Source of the DNA: DATJLY01 sp963729295 | GTDB taxonomy: Bacteria; Pseudomonadota; Alphaproteobacteria; ATCC43930; CGMCC-115725 | Length of the DNA: 64,000 bases | Assembly (NCBI GenBank): GCA_963729295.1 | Contig: CAVSNJ010000021.1 | Span: 1 to 64,000 of the forward strand | Direction: 5' to 3' | Shown here: piece after piece, positions 40,370-48,694 of the stretch | How the letters are laid out: every line of letters begins with the position of its first letter | Numbering within the stretch: the stretch's first letter is position 1 | Notes under the pieces: generated by a model | What the model was told of the DNA's origin: nothing | The model's database searches: none | What the model saw: only the letters and a program-made list of their open reading frames with translations | Translations under genes and position numbers: made by a program

Positions 40370-41181
40370 CGCGCGTCCGCCGTTGCCGAGGCCGGCAGCG
40401 CGAGCGAAAGCAGCGTGAAACCCTGCTTCTCGAAGAACGGCCGCGCCGCGGGCGCGCGGATGAAGGCGAGGAACTTCACTGCCGCCGGATTCTTGCTCGA
40501 AGTCAGGATTGCCGCGGGATAGATGATCGGCGGATATGAATCCTGCGGGAAGGTCGCGACGATGCGTACGCCGGGCTCGGCCGCCGCGTCGGTCGCATAG
40601 ACGATGCCCAACGGCGCCTCGCCGCGCGCGACAAAGCGCAGCGCCGCGCGCACATCCTCCGCGGGCGCGATCTTCGCCACGACGCCGTCCCAGGCGCCGA
40701 GCTTCTGCAGCGCCGCCTTGCCGTATTTTCCGGCCGGCACGGAATCGGGATCGGCCATCGCGAGCCGCCCGCCGCCCAGCGCATCGGCGAGCGCGAAGCC
40801 CGGCTTGATCTCGATCGCGACCTTCGATGCCGCGGGCGCGATGAGGACGAGGCGGTTGCCGAGAAGGTTCGCGCGCGTCTCCTTCTGGATGAGGTTCTTG
40901 TCGGCGACATAGTTCATCCAGTCGAGATCGGCCGAGATGAAGAGATCGGCCGGCGCGCCGCTTTCGATCTGGCGCGCCAATGCGGAGCTCGCCGCGTAGG
41001 AAATCTTCACATCGCCCCCGCCGCTTTTCTCGAACGCGGCGGCCGCGTCGTCGAGCGCGTTCTTGAGGCTCGCCGCGGCGAACACGATGACCGGATCGGC
41101 CGCGGCCGGCGCGGGCGCCGCTCCGGCGGCGACGAAGAGGACGAGGACGAACGGGGCGGCAAGGCGGGCGATAAAGCGCAT
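40366..41181 (-). CDS. modA: Molybdate-type ABC transporter substrate-binding protein
   Basis: A 271-residue periplasmic protein with a signal peptide (MRFIARLAAPFVLVLFVAAGAAPAPAAA). The mature part has VIVFAAASLKNALDDAAAAFE, ISYAASSALARQIESGAPADLF and FISADLDWMNYV, the ModA signature of oxyanion binding proteins, and GEAPLGIVYATDA. ATG at 41181 has GGAG eight bases upstream; in-frame ATGs at 41187 and earlier are less well placed. No permease or ATPase gene follows; instead it is coupled to the molybdopterin-domain gene. Confidence 0.85.
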   Translation of the reverse strand: MRFIARLAAPFVLVLFVAAGAAPAPAAADPVIVFAAASLKNALDDAAAAFEKSGGGDVKISYAASSALARQIESGAPADLFISADLDWMNYVADKNLIQKETRANLLGNRLVLIAPAASKVAIEIKPGFALADALGGGRLAMADPDSVPAGKYGKAALQKLGAWDGVVAKIAPAEDVRAALRFVARGEAPLGIVYATDAAAEPGVRIVATFPQDSYPPIIYPAAILTSSKNPAAVKFLAFIRAPAARPFFEKQGFTLLSLALPASATADAR

Positions 41182-41261
41182 CTTCATGTCTCCGGCAGGC
41201 GTCATATTCCGTCGCATATAACGCATGGCCGGGGAAAGCGAAAGGTGCGAGCCAAATCCTC

Positions 41262-41921
41262 CTATTCGTCGCGCGTGAGGATCTCGCGCACGCTGACGGC
41301 GACGGTCTGCCAGAAATCCGCGATCTTGCTTTCGCCGCTCGCGGCGTGGCGGTGGGCGACGCCCGTCGCGACGGAGAGTGCCCCGGCGCGATGGGCCGTG
41401 ACGAGCGCGCGGGCGATCTGGCGCACGCGCGTTTCATCGGGAACGAACGTGGACGGCGCTTGCGGCGACGGCGCGACCGCCTCCGCCCCCGGCGTGTCAG
41501 CCGCATCCGCCGGCAGCGCGTTCACCTCGATGCAGGAGCCGATATAGCCCAGGAACGCGCCGCCGCTCGAAAAGCGCGGGCCGCCGGTATCGAGGATCGT
41601 GCGATAGGCGCCGTCGGCGCGGCGCAGGCGATATTCCATGCGGAACGGCGTGCGCGCGTTGAAATGCGCGGCATAGGTCTTGAGGCAGCGTTCGAGATCG
41701 TCGCGGTGGACGCCCTCGGCCCAGCCACTGCCGCGCTCCTCTTCGAGCGTGCGCCCGGTGAAGTCGAGCCACGGCTTGTTGAACCAGGTGCAGAGCTTGT
41801 CCGGACCCGAGACCCAAATCATCACGGGCGCCGAATCCATGAGGTGCCGGAACAAATTTTCGGCATCCTTACCGGCGGGATCGGCGGGATTTGTTGCGTC
41901 TTTGCTCGAGGCCCGGCTCAT
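41262..41921 (-). CDS. PAS domain protein
   Basis: A 219-residue soluble protein. Residues about 20-135 form a PAS fold with its C-terminal PAC motif: LMDSAPVMIWVSGPDKLCTWFNKPWLDFTGRTLEEE, WAEGVHRDDLERCLKTYAAHF and RMEYRLRRADGAYRTILDTG. No kinase, GGDEF or DNA-binding domain follows; the C-terminal 80 residues are unassigned. It is probably a small-ligand or redox sensor acting through an unknown partner. Confidence 0.85.
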   Translation of the reverse strand: MSRASSKDATNPADPAGKDAENLFRHLMDSAPVMIWVSGPDKLCTWFNKPWLDFTGRTLEEERGSGWAEGVHRDDLERCLKTYAAHFNARTPFRMEYRLRRADGAYRTILDTGGPRFSSGGAFLGYIGSCIEVNALPADAADTPGAEAVAPSPQAPSTFVPDETRVRQIARALVTAHRAGALSVATGVAHRHAASGESKIADFWQTVAVSVREILTRDE

Positions 41922-41956
41922 CTAAATCTCGCGCTGAGATCGAGAAAGATTCGATA

Positions 41957-41986
41957 TTTCTCCCCGCGCGGTCGAGCGGGGAGAAA
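41957..41986. terminator. Strong hairpin, possible terminator
   Basis: An 11-bp perfect stem (TTTCTCCCCGC at 41957-41967, GCGGGGAGAAA at 41976-41986) around an eight-base loop lies between the gene ending at 42032 and the PAS gene. No clean T run follows on either strand, so it may be a repeat or an attenuator instead. Confidence 0.45.
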
Positions 41987-42031
41987 GCGAAAGAACGATA
42001 TGGTTCCTGGCGCCGCCTCCCGCAATGGGCA

Positions 42032-42301
42032 CTATTTCTCCCCGCGCATCACCTCTTCGGCGATCTGCCGGGTCCGCCGGCGCACCTCCTCGAGATCGAC
42101 GCAGGCCGCGACGAGGCCGCAGCCGATGCAGGCCCGCGCGTTGAACTGCTCGAGCACGAGCGCCGGATAGGTCTCGCTGAGCCAGCGCAGGAGCCGCATC
42201 CGCACCGTCTCGAGCTGCGCCGGATCGGCACAGCCGCCGCGCCGCGCGAACTCGAGAAAGAGCGCCCGGTGCTGCTCGCAAATAAAACGAAACTCGAGCA
42301 T
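42032..42301 (-). CDS. Hypothetical protein with CIGCG motif
   Basis: An 89-residue protein, MLEFRFICEQHRALFLEFARR at the N terminus. Cysteines at C-I-G-C-G in ARACIGCGLVAACVDLEEV, plus CEQ and GGCAD, suggest a small zinc- or iron-sulfur-binding protein. No named family is recognised. It lies between a hairpin and tRNA-Arg on the same strand. Confidence 0.55.
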   Translation of the reverse strand: MLEFRFICEQHRALFLEFARRGGCADPAQLETVRMRLLRWLSETYPALVLEQFNARACIGCGLVAACVDLEEVRRRTRQIAEEVMRGEK

Positions 42302-42351
42302 GGGCTTCCTGCGTCCCGCCCTCGAGGTTTTTCGGTCGGCATCCCCGCAAC

Positions 42352-42428
42352 TGGCGCGCCCGGAGGGAGTCGAACCCCCAACCCCCAGATCCGTAGTCTG
42401 GTGCTCTATCCAGTTGAGCTACGGGCGC
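42352..42428 (-). tRNA. tRNA-Arg (anticodon ACG)
   Basis: The minus strand folds as a cloverleaf. The acceptor is GCGCCCG/CGGGCGC, the D stem GCTC/GAGC, the anticodon stem CCAGA/TCTGG with loop CTACGGA, and the T arm has TTCGACT in its loop. Discriminator G and an encoded CCA end the gene. Anticodon ACG, read as ICG after deamination, decodes CGN arginine codons. Confidence 0.95.
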
Positions 42429-42444
42429 TTGCCGGGAGGGGCGT

Positions 42445-42473
42445 TACTTACGCGGTCCACGCCGCTTTGGCAA
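42445..42473 (-). promoter_or_regulatory. Promoter of tRNA-Arg
   Basis: On the minus strand TTGCCA (42473-42468), a 17-bp spacer and TAAGTA (42450-42445) lie 17 bases before the tRNA 5' end, a good sigma-70-type layout. Confidence 0.6.
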
Positions 42474-42535
42474 GCGGACGCCATCGCTTCGCGATTGCCG
42501 CGGCGGCGCGCGCTCGTCTAGGATCGGACGCTCCG

Positions 42536-43003
42536 ATGCGCGCTTTCCGGCTTCTCATCCTTTCCGCTCTGGCGCTTGCGTCCTGCGGCTATCCCGAGAC
42601 GGTGTTCCGGTCGCAGGCGAAGCCGGCGACCGATGCCTCGGGCTTCCCGCCGCCGGCAAGCGCCGCCGACATCGCCGCCGCCACTGGCACGGCGGCGGCG
42701 CCCGCGCTCCGGCCGCCGCCCGCGCCCGATACGCGCAAGCCCTTCATCGTCATCCATTTCGAGACGCCGCAACCCGAATACGCGCAAGACCTCTACGAGG
42801 CCTTGAAGAGCGCGCTCGCACGCAAGCCCGCGGCGATGTTCGACCTCGTCGCGGTGACGCGCGATCCCGACGCGGCCGAGCGCAGCATGGCCGACGTGAT
42901 GCACACCATGACCGAGATGGGCATGCCGGCCGAGCGGCTGTCGCTGTCCTCGGTCGCGGCCGCCGACGATGCGACCGACGAAGTCTGGATCTACGTGCGC
43001 TGA
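42536..43003 (+). CDS. Hypothetical lipoprotein
   Basis: A 155-residue protein with a lipoprotein signal (MRAFRLLILSALALASC, lipobox LASC). A Pro/Ala-rich linker (residues about 35-75) is followed by a compact domain: PFIVIHFETPQPEYAQDLYEALKSAL, MFDLVAVTRDPDAAERSMADV and ERLSLSSVAAADDATDEVWIYV. The latter resembles small alphaproteobacterial envelope proteins of unknown function. Its stop overlaps the gpt start (TGATG). Confidence 0.7.
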   Translation: MRAFRLLILSALALASCGYPETVFRSQAKPATDASGFPPPASAADIAAATGTAAAPALRPPPAPDTRKPFIVIHFETPQPEYAQDLYEALKSALARKPAAMFDLVAVTRDPDAAERSMADVMHTMTEMGMPAERLSLSSVAAADDATDEVWIYVR

Positions 43004-43494
43004 TGGAGGCTGCGCCGCTTCATGCGAAGACGTTTCCCGTGAGCTGGGACGAGCTGCACCGGCACGCGCGGGCGCTCGCGTGGCGGCTCTTGGAGTTGGG
43101 GCCGTGGAAGGGCATCGTCGCGGTGACGCGCGGCGGCCTGGTGCCGGCGGCAATCGTGGCGCGCGAGCTCGATGTGCGCCTCGTCGATACCGTGTGCGTC
43201 GCGAGCTACGAGGACAGGAGCCAGGGCGCCGTGACGATCCTCAAGACGATCGCCGGCGACGGGGCGGGCTATCTCATCATCGACGATCTCGTCGATACCG
43301 GCGAGACCGCGCGCGTCGTGCGCGAGATGCTGCCGAAGGCGCATTTCGCCACCGTCTACGCCAAGCCCGCCGGACGGCCCACGGTCGATACTTACGTCAC
43401 CGAGGTGAGCCAGGACACCTGGATCCTGTTCCCGTGGGACATCGAGCCGCAATTCGCTCCGCCCATCGCCAGCTCCCGGCCGCGTGGCACGTGA
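43003..43494 (+). CDS. gpt: Xanthine-guanine phosphoribosyltransferase
   Basis: A 163-residue type I phosphoribosyltransferase salvaging xanthine and guanine. The PRPP loop is LIIDDLVDTGETARVV; GIVAVTRGGLVPAAIVARELDVR and TWILFPWDIEP are conserved Gpt segments, and the length is normal. The start overlaps the lipoprotein stop and the end overlaps the gamma-glutamyltransferase GTG start, so three genes are coupled. Confidence 0.93.
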   Translation: MEAAPLHAKTFPVSWDELHRHARALAWRLLELGPWKGIVAVTRGGLVPAAIVARELDVRLVDTVCVASYEDRSQGAVTILKTIAGDGAGYLIIDDLVDTGETARVVREMLPKAHFATVYAKPAGRPTVDTYVTEVSQDTWILFPWDIEPQFAPPIASSRPRGT

Positions 43495-45173
43495 AGATAT
43501 TTCCCGCACTCGCGCTCGCCGGCCTTTTGGCGCTGGCGCACGCTGCAACGGCGCAAACGCGGCGCGACATGGTCGAGAGCGCCGACCCACGCGCCGCCGC
43601 GATCGGCCGCGACATCCTGCGCGCCGGCGGCAGCGCCGCCGACGCCGCGGCGGCGATGGCGATCTCGCTCACAATGCTCGAGCCGCAATCGGCCGGGATC
43701 GGCGGCGGCGGGTTCCTCGTCTATTACGCGGCGCGCGGCAAGAAACTCGCGGCGCTCGACGGGCGCGAGAGCGCGCCGGCGGCGGCACGGCCCGACCGCT
43801 TCCTCGACACGGACGGCAAGCCCTTGCCCTACCAGGGCGCGATGCTGAACGGGCGCTCGATCGGCGTGCCGGGCTTGCTGCGCCTCGCCGAGGAGATGCA
43901 CCGGCGCTGGGGCAAGCTCTCATGGGCCGAGATCGTGGCGCCGTCGGTGAAGATCGCGGCCGAGGGAGTCACGCTGTCGCCGCGCGTCGCAAAGCTATTG
44001 GCCGAGGATTCCCATCTCGCCGACAACCCGGCCACGCGCGCGCTCTACTACACCGCCGACGGCACGGCGAAACCGGCGGGCGCGGTGATCGCCAACCCCG
44101 CGCTCGCCGAAACCCTGCGCACGATCGCGGCGGACGGCGCGGGCGCGTTCTATGCCGGCCCGATCGCGCGCGACATTGCCACGGCGGTCGCGCATGCCAA
44201 CCCGCCGGGCGATCTTTCCGCGGCCGACCTCGCCGCCTATCGCGTCAAGGAGCGCGCCGTGCTGTGCCGGCCCTATCGCGACGTGCGCGTCTGCGGCATG
44301 GGCCTGCCGGCGGGCGAATCGGTCGTGCTCGAGATCCTGGGCCTGCTGCAGCCGTTCGATCTGGCGCATCACGCCGGCGACACCGAGGCGTGGCATCTCT
44401 TCGCATCCGCGAGCCGCCTTGCCTATGCCGACCGCGTGCGCTTTCTCGGCGATCCCGATTTCGTCAAGGCGCCGGTCGATGGCTTGCTCGACCGGGCCTA
44501 TCTCGATGCGCGCGCGAAGCTGATCGATCCGGCGCATTTCGCCCCCGGCCCCGCGACGGCGGGCGAGCCCGCGGGCCAGCACGCCGAGCTTTGGGGCGAC
44601 GAGCGCGCGCCCGAATTTCCCTCGACCAGCAACATCTCGGTCATCGACAGCGACGGCAACGCCGCCGCGATGACGGTGACGATCGACAGCGATTTCGGCT
44701 CGCACGTGATGGTGCGCGGGTTCCTGCTCGACAACGAGCTCGACGATTTCTCGTTCGTGCCCGAGGACGACGGCCGCCCGGTCGCGAACCGGGTCGAGCC
44801 GAAGAAGCGCCCGCTCTCGGCGATGACGCCCACCATCGTCTTCGCGAAGGACGGCGCCATCCGGCTCGTCGTCGGCTCGGCCGGCGGGCCGCCCATCATC
44901 ACCGACGTGGCCAAGACCATCATCGGCGTCATCGACTGGCACATGAGCCTCAAAGACGCGATCGCGCTGCCCAACGTCGACAACCGCAACACCGGCCCGA
45001 CCGAGATCGAGAATTTCGCCGGCGCCCCGGCGCTCGCAGGCGCGCTTCAGGCTCTGGGACATCAGACGCGCATCTGGGGGCGCGACAGCGGCCTCGGCGG
45101 CATCCTGATGACGAAGGACGGGCTCGAAGGCGCGGCCGATCCGCGCCGCGAGGGTGCCGCGCTCGGCGATTGA
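43491..45173 (+). CDS. ggt: Gamma-glutamyltransferase family protein
   Basis: A 560-residue Ntn-hydrolase precursor with a signal peptide (MKIFPALALAGLLALAHAATA). The self-cleavage region reads PSTSNISVIDSDGNAAAMTVT; the threonine before S-N-I-S-V is the expected nucleophile, although the usual T-T-H context is T-S-N. GSAGGPPIITDVAKTI forms the oxyanion region and LLDNELDDFS is conserved. It would transfer or hydrolyse gamma-glutamyl groups of glutathione in the periplasm. The start is GTG at 43491, overlapping the gpt stop. Confidence 0.9.
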   Translation: MKIFPALALAGLLALAHAATAQTRRDMVESADPRAAAIGRDILRAGGSAADAAAAMAISLTMLEPQSAGIGGGGFLVYYAARGKKLAALDGRESAPAAARPDRFLDTDGKPLPYQGAMLNGRSIGVPGLLRLAEEMHRRWGKLSWAEIVAPSVKIAAEGVTLSPRVAKLLAEDSHLADNPATRALYYTADGTAKPAGAVIANPALAETLRTIAADGAGAFYAGPIARDIATAVAHANPPGDLSAADLAAYRVKERAVLCRPYRDVRVCGMGLPAGESVVLEILGLLQPFDLAHHAGDTEAWHLFASASRLAYADRVRFLGDPDFVKAPVDGLLDRAYLDARAKLIDPAHFAPGPATAGEPAGQHAELWGDERAPEFPSTSNISVIDSDGNAAAMTVTIDSDFGSHVMVRGFLLDNELDDFSFVPEDDGRPVANRVEPKKRPLSAMTPTIVFAKDGAIRLVVGSAGGPPIITDVAKTIIGVIDWHMSLKDAIALPNVDNRNTGPTEIENFAGAPALAGALQALGHQTRIWGRDSGLGGILMTKDGLEGAADPRREGAALGD

Positions 45174-45177
45174 GCCG

Positions 45178-46371
45178 ATGAGCGAAGCGGCGTCATCGCG
45201 CCCCACCGTCACCGTCGAGCGGCCGAAGCGCGCAGCCGCGGGCCACCCCTGGGTCTATTCCAACGAGGTGCGCATGGACGCCGCGGCCAAGGACCTGGCG
45301 CGCGGCAGCCTCGTCACGCTCGCGGGTCCGGACGGGCGCGCGTTCGCCATCGCCACCTTCAACCCGCACACGCTCGTCGCCGCGCGCATCCTCGATCGCG
45401 ATCCCGCGGCCGCGATCGACCGCGATTTCTTCGCCGTGCGAATTTCTCGCGCGCTCGCGCTGCGGCAGAAATTCTATGCCGAACCCTATTACCGCCTCGT
45501 CCATGCCGAGGCCGACCGGCTGCCCGGGCTCGTCGTTGACCGCTATGGCGACGTGCTGGTGGCGCAGCTCAACACCGCCGGCATGGTGGCGCTCGAGCCC
45601 GAGATTCTGGCGGCGCTCGAAGCGACGCTCAGTCCGCGCGCGGTGGTGCTGCGGCACGACGGCACGGCGCGCGCGATCGAGGGCGTGCCCGACGAGACGC
45701 GGCTCGCCTTGGGCGCGCTCGACGGGCCGGTCGAGCTGCGTGAGAACGGCGCCGTCTTTCTCGCCGACGTGCTGCAAGGCCAGAAGACCGGCTGGTTCTT
45801 CGACCAGCGCGAGAACCGCCGCTTCGTCGCCGCGCTGGCGCAGGGCGCGCGCGTGCTGGATGCCTATTGCTATGGCGGCGCGTTCGCGATCGAGGCGGCG
45901 ATGGCGGGTGCCACCTCGGCGCTCGGCATCGACCGGTCCGAGGGCGCGCTCGCGCTTGCAGCACAGTCGGCCGAGCGGAACGGCGTCGCGCCCACCTGCC
46001 GCTTCGTGCGCGCGGAGGCGTTTGCGGAATTGCAGCGGCTGCACGAAGCGGGCGAGCGCTTCGACATCGTGTTCGCCGACCCGCCTGCCTTCGTCAAGGC
46101 GAAGAAGGATCTGGGGCCGGGCATGAGGGGATATCGCAAGCTCGCGCGGCTCGCGGCCGGTCTCGTCGCCAAGGACGGGCTCCTGTTCGTGGCGTCGTGC
46201 TCGCACAATGTCGGGGAGGACGAGTTCGCGGAAAGCGTGCGGCGCGGGCTCGAGGATGCCGGGCGGACGGGCCGCATCCTGCGCGCGGCGGGCGCCGCGC
46301 CCGACCACCCGGTCGATCCGGCGCTGCCGGAAAGCGCCTACCTCAAGTCGCTCACCCTCGCGCTCGACTGA
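45178..46371 (+). CDS. rlmI: 23S rRNA methyltransferase, RlmI-like
   Basis: A 397-residue SAM-dependent RNA methyltransferase. The N-terminal PUA-like region has AAAGHPWVYSNEV; the catalytic domain shows KTGWFFDQRENRR, VLDAYCYGGAFAIEAAMAG (SAM site), FDIVFADPPAFVKAKKDL and LFVASCSHNV, all typical of the RlmI group that makes m5C in 23S rRNA. ATG at 45178 lies four bases after the ggt stop. Confidence 0.92.
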   Translation: MSEAASSRPTVTVERPKRAAAGHPWVYSNEVRMDAAAKDLARGSLVTLAGPDGRAFAIATFNPHTLVAARILDRDPAAAIDRDFFAVRISRALALRQKFYAEPYYRLVHAEADRLPGLVVDRYGDVLVAQLNTAGMVALEPEILAALEATLSPRAVVLRHDGTARAIEGVPDETRLALGALDGPVELRENGAVFLADVLQGQKTGWFFDQRENRRFVAALAQGARVLDAYCYGGAFAIEAAMAGATSALGIDRSEGALALAAQSAERNGVAPTCRFVRAEAFAELQRLHEAGERFDIVFADPPAFVKAKKDLGPGMRGYRKLARLAAGLVAKDGLLFVASCSHNVGEDEFAESVRRGLEDAGRTGRILRAAGAAPDHPVDPALPESAYLKSLTLALD

Positions 46372-46643
46372 GGCGCGCGGCGCAGGTTCTTGCCGACGAT
46401 CGCCGCGATGATGACGAGAAATGCCGCGAGCCGGACGAGATAGACCCAGGCGCTTTCGGTCTCGCCGGTGCGCGTCAGGGTCGCGCCCGCCTGGTTCGCG
46501 GCGAGCAGCAGGAACGCGACCGCGAAATAGCCGAATAGCGTGTCGCGCGTGCGCCGCCAGAAGCGCAGAAACAAGAGCGCCAGCACGAGGTAGCCGGCGG
46601 TGATCGCGCCCGAAACGAAGTCGGCGGGAAAGATCTCGTTCAT
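46338..46643 (-). CDS. DUF5985 family membrane protein A
   Basis: A 101-residue protein with three hydrophobic segments (AITAGYLVLALLFLRF, TLFGYFAVAFLLLAANQAG, LVRLAAFLVIIAAIVGKN). The RFWRRTRDTLFGYFA element and the LLAANQ motif are characteristic of DUF5985. The function is unknown. It is the last gene of a leftward three-gene operon and overlaps the end of the convergent rlmI by 34 bp. Confidence 0.75.
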   Translation of the reverse strand: MNEIFPADFVSGAITAGYLVLALLFLRFWRRTRDTLFGYFAVAFLLLAANQAGATLTRTGETESAWVYLVRLAAFLVIIAAIVGKNLRRAPQSSARVSDLR

Positions 46644-46650
46644 TGCGCCC

Positions 46651-46917
46651 TCAATCGGTTTCCCAGACGAAGCCGTAGAGGAAGATCCCGACGGCGGTGA
46701 GCGCCGAGAGATGGCGCAGCGGCAGGAGGCTAATATTCGGCAACAGCACGATATCGACGAACAGCAGAAGGTTGTTCACGGCAAGTGCTACGAATCCCAG
46801 CGCGCTCCACAGGAGAAGCCGCGAGCGGTTCTCGAGGTAGCTGCGATAGACCAGCACCATCGCTGCGAAGCTCGTGAGAAAGCAGAGGAGATAGACGGCG
46901 GATTGAATCATGCGCAT
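46651..46917 (-). CDS. DUF5985 family membrane protein B
   Basis: An 88-residue protein starting MRMIQSAVYLLCFLTSF, with three hydrophobic segments and the DUF5985 core RSRLLLWSALGFVALAVNNLLLFVD, ending LYGFVWETD. ATG at 46917 has AAGGA eight bases upstream. It lies between a paralogue (7-bp gap) and a regulator-like gene, a recurrent arrangement for this family. Confidence 0.78.
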   Translation of the reverse strand: MRMIQSAVYLLCFLTSFAAMVLVYRSYLENRSRLLLWSALGFVALAVNNLLLFVDIVLLPNISLLPLRHLSALTAVGIFLYGFVWETD

Positions 46918-46921
46918 GGGT

Positions 46922-47290
46922 TCAATCCTTCTTGAGCCGGAACGCGTCGGCAAAGCTGCGGATCTTGCTGCTCGGCGCGGCGAGTATCGCCTGCGTCACG
47001 GCGAACGGGAACTCGGCATAGAGCGCCGCGAGCCGATCGACCGTCTGCGCCAGCTCGGGCCGCGCCGGCTGATAGCGGAATTTTCCGGGCTCTTCCTCGA
47101 TCGCGAGCCCGGCCGCGGCGAGCGCGGCGCACGCCTGCGCCACCACCAGCGCGCTGCCGCGCAGCTCGCGATTGAGCTCGTCCATGCTCCACACCCGTGC
47201 CGGCGCGCGGCGGATGAGCAGCAGCATCTCGAGCGCCCAGACGGAAGGCATCGACGTTTGGAGGAAATTCTTGACGTCGTCGGAAATCAC
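46922..47290 (-). CDS. Winged-helix-like protein linked to DUF5985 genes
   Basis: A 122-residue protein from GTG at 47290 (MISDDVKNFLQTSMPSVWAL). The pattern LEMLLLIRRAPARVWSMDELNRELRGS, VVAQACAALAAAGLAIEEEPGKFRY fits a winged-helix fold with a recognition helix and a beta-wing, so DNA binding is plausible. It leads the DUF5985 operon with 4-bp spacing and may regulate it or sense with it. No named family is certain. Confidence 0.6.
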   Translation of the reverse strand: MISDDVKNFLQTSMPSVWALEMLLLIRRAPARVWSMDELNRELRGSALVVAQACAALAAAGLAIEEEPGKFRYQPARPELAQTVDRLAALYAEFPFAVTQAILAAPSSKIRSFADAFRLKKD

Positions 47291-47435
47291 CGCCCGAGGC
47301 TTCCACGCGCACGCGCGCCAGTCAATTCATCGAAAGGGCGATGGGCGTACGAACTCGACTTATCTCGCGCCGCTGAGCGGGCGCCGCGAGTGAGATGGTT
47401 CGCGGCATGAGATACGACGATTAATGCGCCGGTCG

Positions 47436-48080
47436 CTACAGGCCCGGATAGGGCGCACCCCATTTATCCGCATAGACGATGTCGGCCAGCGGCCCGCGCC
47501 GCACCGGCCCGAATTTGCCGAGCGGGTAGCCCAGCGGCAGGATGGCGTAGGAATGGACGCCTTGGGGCAGGCCGAGCGCGGCTTCCGTCTCCTTCTCGTG
47601 CACGAGATGGCGCGTCGTCAGCGTGGCACCGAGCCCGAGCGCACGCGCCGCCAAGAGCATGTTCTGCGCCGCCGGATAGATCGAGGCGCCGGACATGCGG
47701 CCGGGCGGGCGCTCGTTGCGATGATCCATGCACAGCACGATCCAGACCGGCGCCTCGTGGTAATGCTCGGTCAGGTGCTCGGCCGCGGCGCGCTGACGCA
47801 GGAAGCGCTCGCGGTCGACGCCCGGCGGCGGCGCGGCGGCGAGATAATGCGGGCCCACCACCTCGTCGAACGCCTTCTTGTACCAGACCTGCACCGCCTT
47901 CTTGATGCCCGCGTCCTTGACGACGAGGAAGCGCCAGCGCTGCGCGTTGCTGCCGTTGGGGGCGCATTGCCCGGCCTCGAGGATGCGCCGCAGCAGCGCG
48001 TCCGGCACCGGGTCGGGTTTGAGGCGCCGCATGGCGCGCGTCGAGTGAATGATCTCGAACAGCTCGGTCCCGTCCGGCAT
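47436..48080 (-). CDS. Nitroreductase family protein
   Basis: A 214-residue FMN-dependent oxidoreductase starting MPDGTELFEIIHSTRAMRRLKPDPVP; the S-T-R-A-x-R motif binds FMN phosphate. APNGSNAQRWRFLVVKD, SIYPAAQNMLLAARALGLGATLT and the C-terminal LGYPLGKFGPVRR complete the family pattern. It reduces nitro, quinone or enone compounds with NAD(P)H. It is divergent from the ThDP decarboxylase pair 104 bp away. Confidence 0.88.
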   Translation of the reverse strand: MPDGTELFEIIHSTRAMRRLKPDPVPDALLRRILEAGQCAPNGSNAQRWRFLVVKDAGIKKAVQVWYKKAFDEVVGPHYLAAAPPPGVDRERFLRQRAAAEHLTEHYHEAPVWIVLCMDHRNERPPGRMSGASIYPAAQNMLLAARALGLGATLTTRHLVHEKETEAALGLPQGVHSYAILPLGYPLGKFGPVRRGPLADIVYADKWGAPYPGL

Positions 48081-48184
48081 GCGCGGGCTCTCCTGAAGCG
48101 GGCGATGGTCCTGGCAATATATCAATAACACCTCGCAAGGACAGGATGTTGTGCCGGCCGAAAAGCTGCGATAGCTTGCCGGGC

Positions 48185-48694
48185 ATGAATGAAGCGGGGC
48201 CGGTCGAGGGCAAGGAAATCATCGACGCGGTGGCGGCGAGCGGCGTCGAGTTCATCGTCTCCGTCCCCGACATCACGACGAGCGAGGGCGTCCTGTGGCC
48301 GCTCGCCACGGACAAGCGCTTCCGCCTCGTACGCGTGTGCAAGGAGGACGAGGGCGTCTCGATCTGCGCCGCGCTGTCGTTCTGCGACAAGCGCGCTCTC
48401 CTCCTGATCCAGTACACGGGCCTCCTCGATTCGATCAACGCGATCCGCGCCGCCGGCTGCGACTACAAGCTGCCGGTGACGATGATGGTGGGGTTGCTCG
48501 AAAAGGAGCCGGGCGTTGCGCCGACAAAATCCGCGCGCTTCGGCGTGCGCATCGTCGAGCCGATCCTCGACGCCATGGGCATCCCGCACGAGCTCGTCGA
48601 ATACGAGAACGAGGCGAAGCTGATCGCCCCGGCGATCGCGCGCGCTTACGAAAGCTCGTGGCCGGGCGCCATCCTCATCGGGAGACGCATCTGA
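48185..48694 (+). CDS. ThDP-dependent decarboxylase, alpha (PYR) subunit
   Basis: A 169-residue protein corresponding to the pyrimidine-binding half of sulfopyruvate or phosphonopyruvate decarboxylases (ComD-like). The ThDP glutamate is in VRVCKEDEGVSICAAL and the family segment RALLLIQYTGLLDSINAIRA is present. It must pair with the PP subunit encoded by the next gene, whose ATG overlaps this stop (TGATG). Decarboxylation of a short 3-substituted pyruvate is inferred. Confidence 0.82.
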   Translation: MNEAGPVEGKEIIDAVAASGVEFIVSVPDITTSEGVLWPLATDKRFRLVRVCKEDEGVSICAALSFCDKRALLLIQYTGLLDSINAIRAAGCDYKLPVTMMVGLLEKEPGVAPTKSARFGVRIVEPILDAMGIPHELVEYENEAKLIAPAIARAYESSWPGAILIGRRI

